From assembly GCF_025359345.1 (NCBI RefSeq), contig NZ_JANYGQ010000034.1, positions 1-64,000 of the forward strand: a DNA stretch of 64,000 bases, given 5' to 3'. This stretch comes from Mucilaginibacter sp. GTDB taxonomy: Bacteria; Bacteroidota; Bacteroidia; Sphingobacteriales; Sphingobacteriaceae. Positions 62,561-64,000 of the stretch are shown here, one piece after another; position 1 is the stretch's first letter, and the number at the start of each line of letters is the position of its first letter. Below the pieces are notes generated by a model. It did not search any database and was not told where the DNA came from. It worked only from the letters and a program-made list of their open reading frames with translations. A program made the translations under genes and the position numbers.

Positions 62561-62776
62561 CTACTGCAGTATAATGGTCGACGCTTCAAATTTCCGGAGG
62601 CTGAGCTGGTAACCCGATACGTTGATAGCAATTGGGTCGCCAAGCGGCGCAACGCGCGACACGGTGATTGACTCGCCGGGCAAGCAACCCATTTCCATTA
62701 ATTTAACCGACATTTCAAGGTCAGTAAACTCTTTTACAATTCCAATTTCACCGGGTACAAGTTCTGAAAGCGTCAT
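62561..62776 (-). CDS. feoA: Ferrous iron transport protein FeoA
   Basis: 71 residues with the small SH3-like FeoA domain: LSELVPGEIGIVKEF, MEMGCLPGESITVSRVAPLGDPIAINVSGYQLSLRK. Thought to regulate or stabilise FeoB. It begins the feoAB operon. Confidence 0.94.
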   Translation of the reverse strand: MTLSELVPGEIGIVKEFTDLEMSVKLMEMGCLPGESITVSRVAPLGDPIAINVSGYQLSLRKFEASTIILQ

Positions 62777-62797
62777 ATCTTTATTTAAAACTTAGGT

Positions 62798-62829
62798 CAA
62801 ATGTAAAGCTTATTTAAATTAAATCCAAA
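62798..62829 (-). promoter_or_regulatory. Promoter of feoAB
   Basis: On the minus strand TTTG (62829-62826), 20-nt spacer, TACATTTG (62805-62798), 21 nt before the feoA start. Both elements match the Bacteroidota consensus. No Fur box is recognised. The rest of 62830-63032 shows no gene. Confidence 0.65.
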
Positions 62830-63032
62830 TAAGGAGTAGCAAAATTTACATCATGGTGTTAGTTTTACGAAAATGCGCCTGAAATAGTTGTCGGTGCCCG
62901 TTTTTACTTAATAATAATTACACCAGGCGTTGTTTTTGCGGGTGCTTCAGCCTTGGCGGTAAAAGGACATCTAAAACGAGCAGGGAGTAGTTGGGGAGTA
63001 AAATTTCATTCAAGAGGCTGACAATTAGCCAA

Positions 63033-63173
63033 TTAAGCCATTCCTGCTTTTGGAAGAACCGTATGGTTTACACTCCCAAAGGTGGGGCAACCGCAACCTT
63101 TATGGAATATACCGCATGAGGAAAGAGCAAGTAACCCAAAGAGCGCTAAAAAGATGAGTTTATTTTTTTTCAT
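63033..63173 (-). CDS. Small Cys-rich lipoprotein, 46 residues
   Basis: Too short for usual ORF cutoffs. ATG at 63173, TAA at 63035-63033. Signal KKNKLIFLALFGLLALSSC with a clear lipobox (LSSC), then GIFHKGCGCPTFGSVNHTVLP. The GCGCP motif may bind metal or form a disulfide. The start overlaps the vanZ-like stop by 14 nt, so it is the third gene of the gcvH operon. Function unknown. Confidence 0.75.
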   Translation of the reverse strand: MKKNKLIFLALFGLLALSSCGIFHKGCGCPTFGSVNHTVLPKAGMA

Positions 63174-63555
63174 AGCTTGTTGCTTTAAGCATTATAAAGA
63201 TACTAAATGCCGCCATTAAAACCCCTATAATATCGGCGAACAAATCGTTCCACTCGCCGCTTCGCCAGGTAAAGATATATTTTTGCAGTATTTCAATCGT
63301 TCCGCCGTAAATAACAGTAATAACGGTTAGTATTGCTATTGCTTTAACGGATAGAACGACCGGAGTATGTTTCCTTGTATAACCGGCTGTAATGAAAACC
63401 ATCATCACAAAAAACAACCCGCAGTGCACCAGTTTATCAAAGCCCGGGAAAAACAAAGGCGATGCGGAAACTTCGCCCAGCTTAATACTGCAAAGTATTA
63501 AAATAAACAAGGCCCACAAAATTGCGGGCCAGTAATATTTTAAAGCGACTTTCAT
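63160..63555 (-). CDS. VanZ-like membrane protein
   Basis: 131 residues with four helices (WPAILWALFILILCSIKL; LVHCGLFFVMMVFITAGY; VKAIAILTVITVIYGGTIEIL; DIIGVLMAAFSIFIML). FPGFDKLVHCGLFFVM and EILQKYIFTWRSGEWNDLFADIIG are typical of VanZ-like proteins; in most organisms not linked to vancomycin resistance. The start overlaps the gcvH stop by one base. Confidence 0.87.
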   Translation of the reverse strand: MKVALKYYWPAILWALFILILCSIKLGEVSASPLFFPGFDKLVHCGLFFVMMVFITAGYTRKHTPVVLSVKAIAILTVITVIYGGTIEILQKYIFTWRSGEWNDLFADIIGVLMAAFSIFIMLKATSYEKK

Positions 63556-63935
63556 TAAGCCCCAACAAGCGATTGGTAGCTATCGGCAGATAATAAGGCA
63601 TCAACCGAAGCAGCGTCTGAAACAGTGATTTTAACCATCCAGCCTTCGCCGTACGGATCGGAGTTTACCAGTTCGGGCTGTTTATCCAGCGCTGGGTTAA
63701 CCTCATTAATTGTACCGGCTACCGGCATAAAAAGGTCAGATACGGTTTTAACCGCCTCAACAGTGCCAAAAACTTCATCTTTGGCTACTTCCTTACCTAA
63801 CGAATTAATATCGATATAAACTATGTCACCAAGTTCGCGCTGTGCAAATTCGGTAATGCCTATGTATGCAACATCGCCTTCAACTCTTATCCACTCGTGG
63901 TCTTTGGTGTACTTTAATCCTGCCGGAAATTCCAT
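63555..63935 (-). CDS. gcvH: Glycine cleavage system H protein
   Basis: 126 residues. Carries the lipoyl-lysine Lys63 in GTVEAVKTVSDLFMPVAG; the start LKYTKDHEWIRVEGDVAYIGITEFAQ is standard. It shuttles the aminomethyl group between the P and T proteins. gcvP and gcvT are elsewhere. First gene of a three-gene unit. Confidence 0.97.
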   Translation of the reverse strand: MEFPAGLKYTKDHEWIRVEGDVAYIGITEFAQRELGDIVYIDINSLGKEVAKDEVFGTVEAVKTVSDLFMPVAGTINEVNPALDKQPELVNSDPYGEGWMVKITVSDAASVDALLSADSYQSLVGA

Positions 63936-63956
63936 GATTTTTTTGATTTAATGGGT

Positions 63957-63986
63957 CAAAAATAATAAAACTTTAAGCTAACGCAA
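63957..63986 (-). promoter_or_regulatory. Promoter of the gcvH operon
   Basis: On the minus strand TTG (63986-63984), 19-nt spacer, TATTTTTG (63964-63957), 21 nt before the gcvH start. Confidence 0.55.
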
Positions 63987-64000
63987 TAGGTAACAATTTA

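Noticed and set aside
1..64000. tRNA, rRNA, riboswitch or parS site
   Set aside because: No cloverleaf, known riboswitch core or ParB site was recognised by eye; a covariance-model scan would be decisive.

Overview
The window is chromosomal DNA of a Bacteroidota bacterium, most likely family Sphingobacteriaceae (Mucilaginibacter/Pedobacter type; inferred from gene content, not from a search). The clues are a type 9 secretion (CHU_C type) sorting domain, a DUF4270 lipoprotein beside panC and a glycogen-synthase-like gene, DUF4295 after rpmB-rpmG, tandem signal peptidases beside parAB-dapB, bshC, promoters of the TTTG-N20-TAnnTTTG type, and an almost complete lack of Shine-Dalgarno sequences. 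No rRNA, tRNA, prophage, insertion sequence or CRISPR array was recognised. Most genes are ordinary housekeeping genes.

Layout. 1-1.2 kb: 3' end of a repeat-rich surface protein. 1.5-8.5 kb: pdxA, rsmA, an EcsC-family gene broken by an in-frame stop, a D-2-hydroxyacid dehydrogenase, panC, a glycogen-synthase-like protein and a DUF4270 lipoprotein. 8.7-14.8 kb: glmS, divergent katA/oxyR, a Uma2-family protein and an MBL-fold hydrolase. 14.8-15.7 kb: gene-free, filled with a repeat array. 15.7-18.5 kb: LolC/E-type permease, small lipoprotein, rbfA, M23 peptidase. 18.8-22.9 kb: alkyltransferase-like protein, SPW-type membrane protein, two VOC proteins, a carboxymuconolactone-decarboxylase-family protein, two ExbD-like proteins and tag. 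23-30.5 kb: polA, a DUF885 protein, a small outer-membrane barrel, an MFS transporter and two small ORFs. 30.5-37.2 kb: lpxB/membrane protein/surE operon, a second Uma2 gene, an acyltransferase, a TPR lipoprotein, an ECF sigma factor with a membrane partner, and CsbD. 37.3-43.5 kb: acs and a small accessory block (two lipoprotein/secreted proteins and an MG2-plug protein) that lies between two copies of the acs 5' end. 43.6-50.4 kb: rpmB-rpmG-DUF4295, ftsY, rimO, bshC, a RBBP9-type hydrolase and an Ldh-family oxidoreductase. 50.6-56.7 kb: parA-parB-DUF5683-dapB-lepB-lepB, all on the minus strand. 57-60.4 kb: an FMN reductase and a tandem family of secreted/outer-membrane proteins in which one copy is fused and the other split. 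60.4-63.9 kb: feoAB and gcvH-vanZ-small lipoprotein.

The most unusual signal is between the genes. Many spacers hold hairpin-forming repeats, and several are arrays of degenerate 7-bp or 8-bp words kept in exact phase, usually as inverted pairs. One such array supplies the last codons of two convergent genes. A separate array of about 74-bp GATACA-containing units fills 14.8-15.6 kb. Other points of interest are start codons placed exactly 4 nt after a TAnnTTTG promoter element, the duplicated acs 5' end, and gene fission with gain of a new signal peptide at 59 kb.
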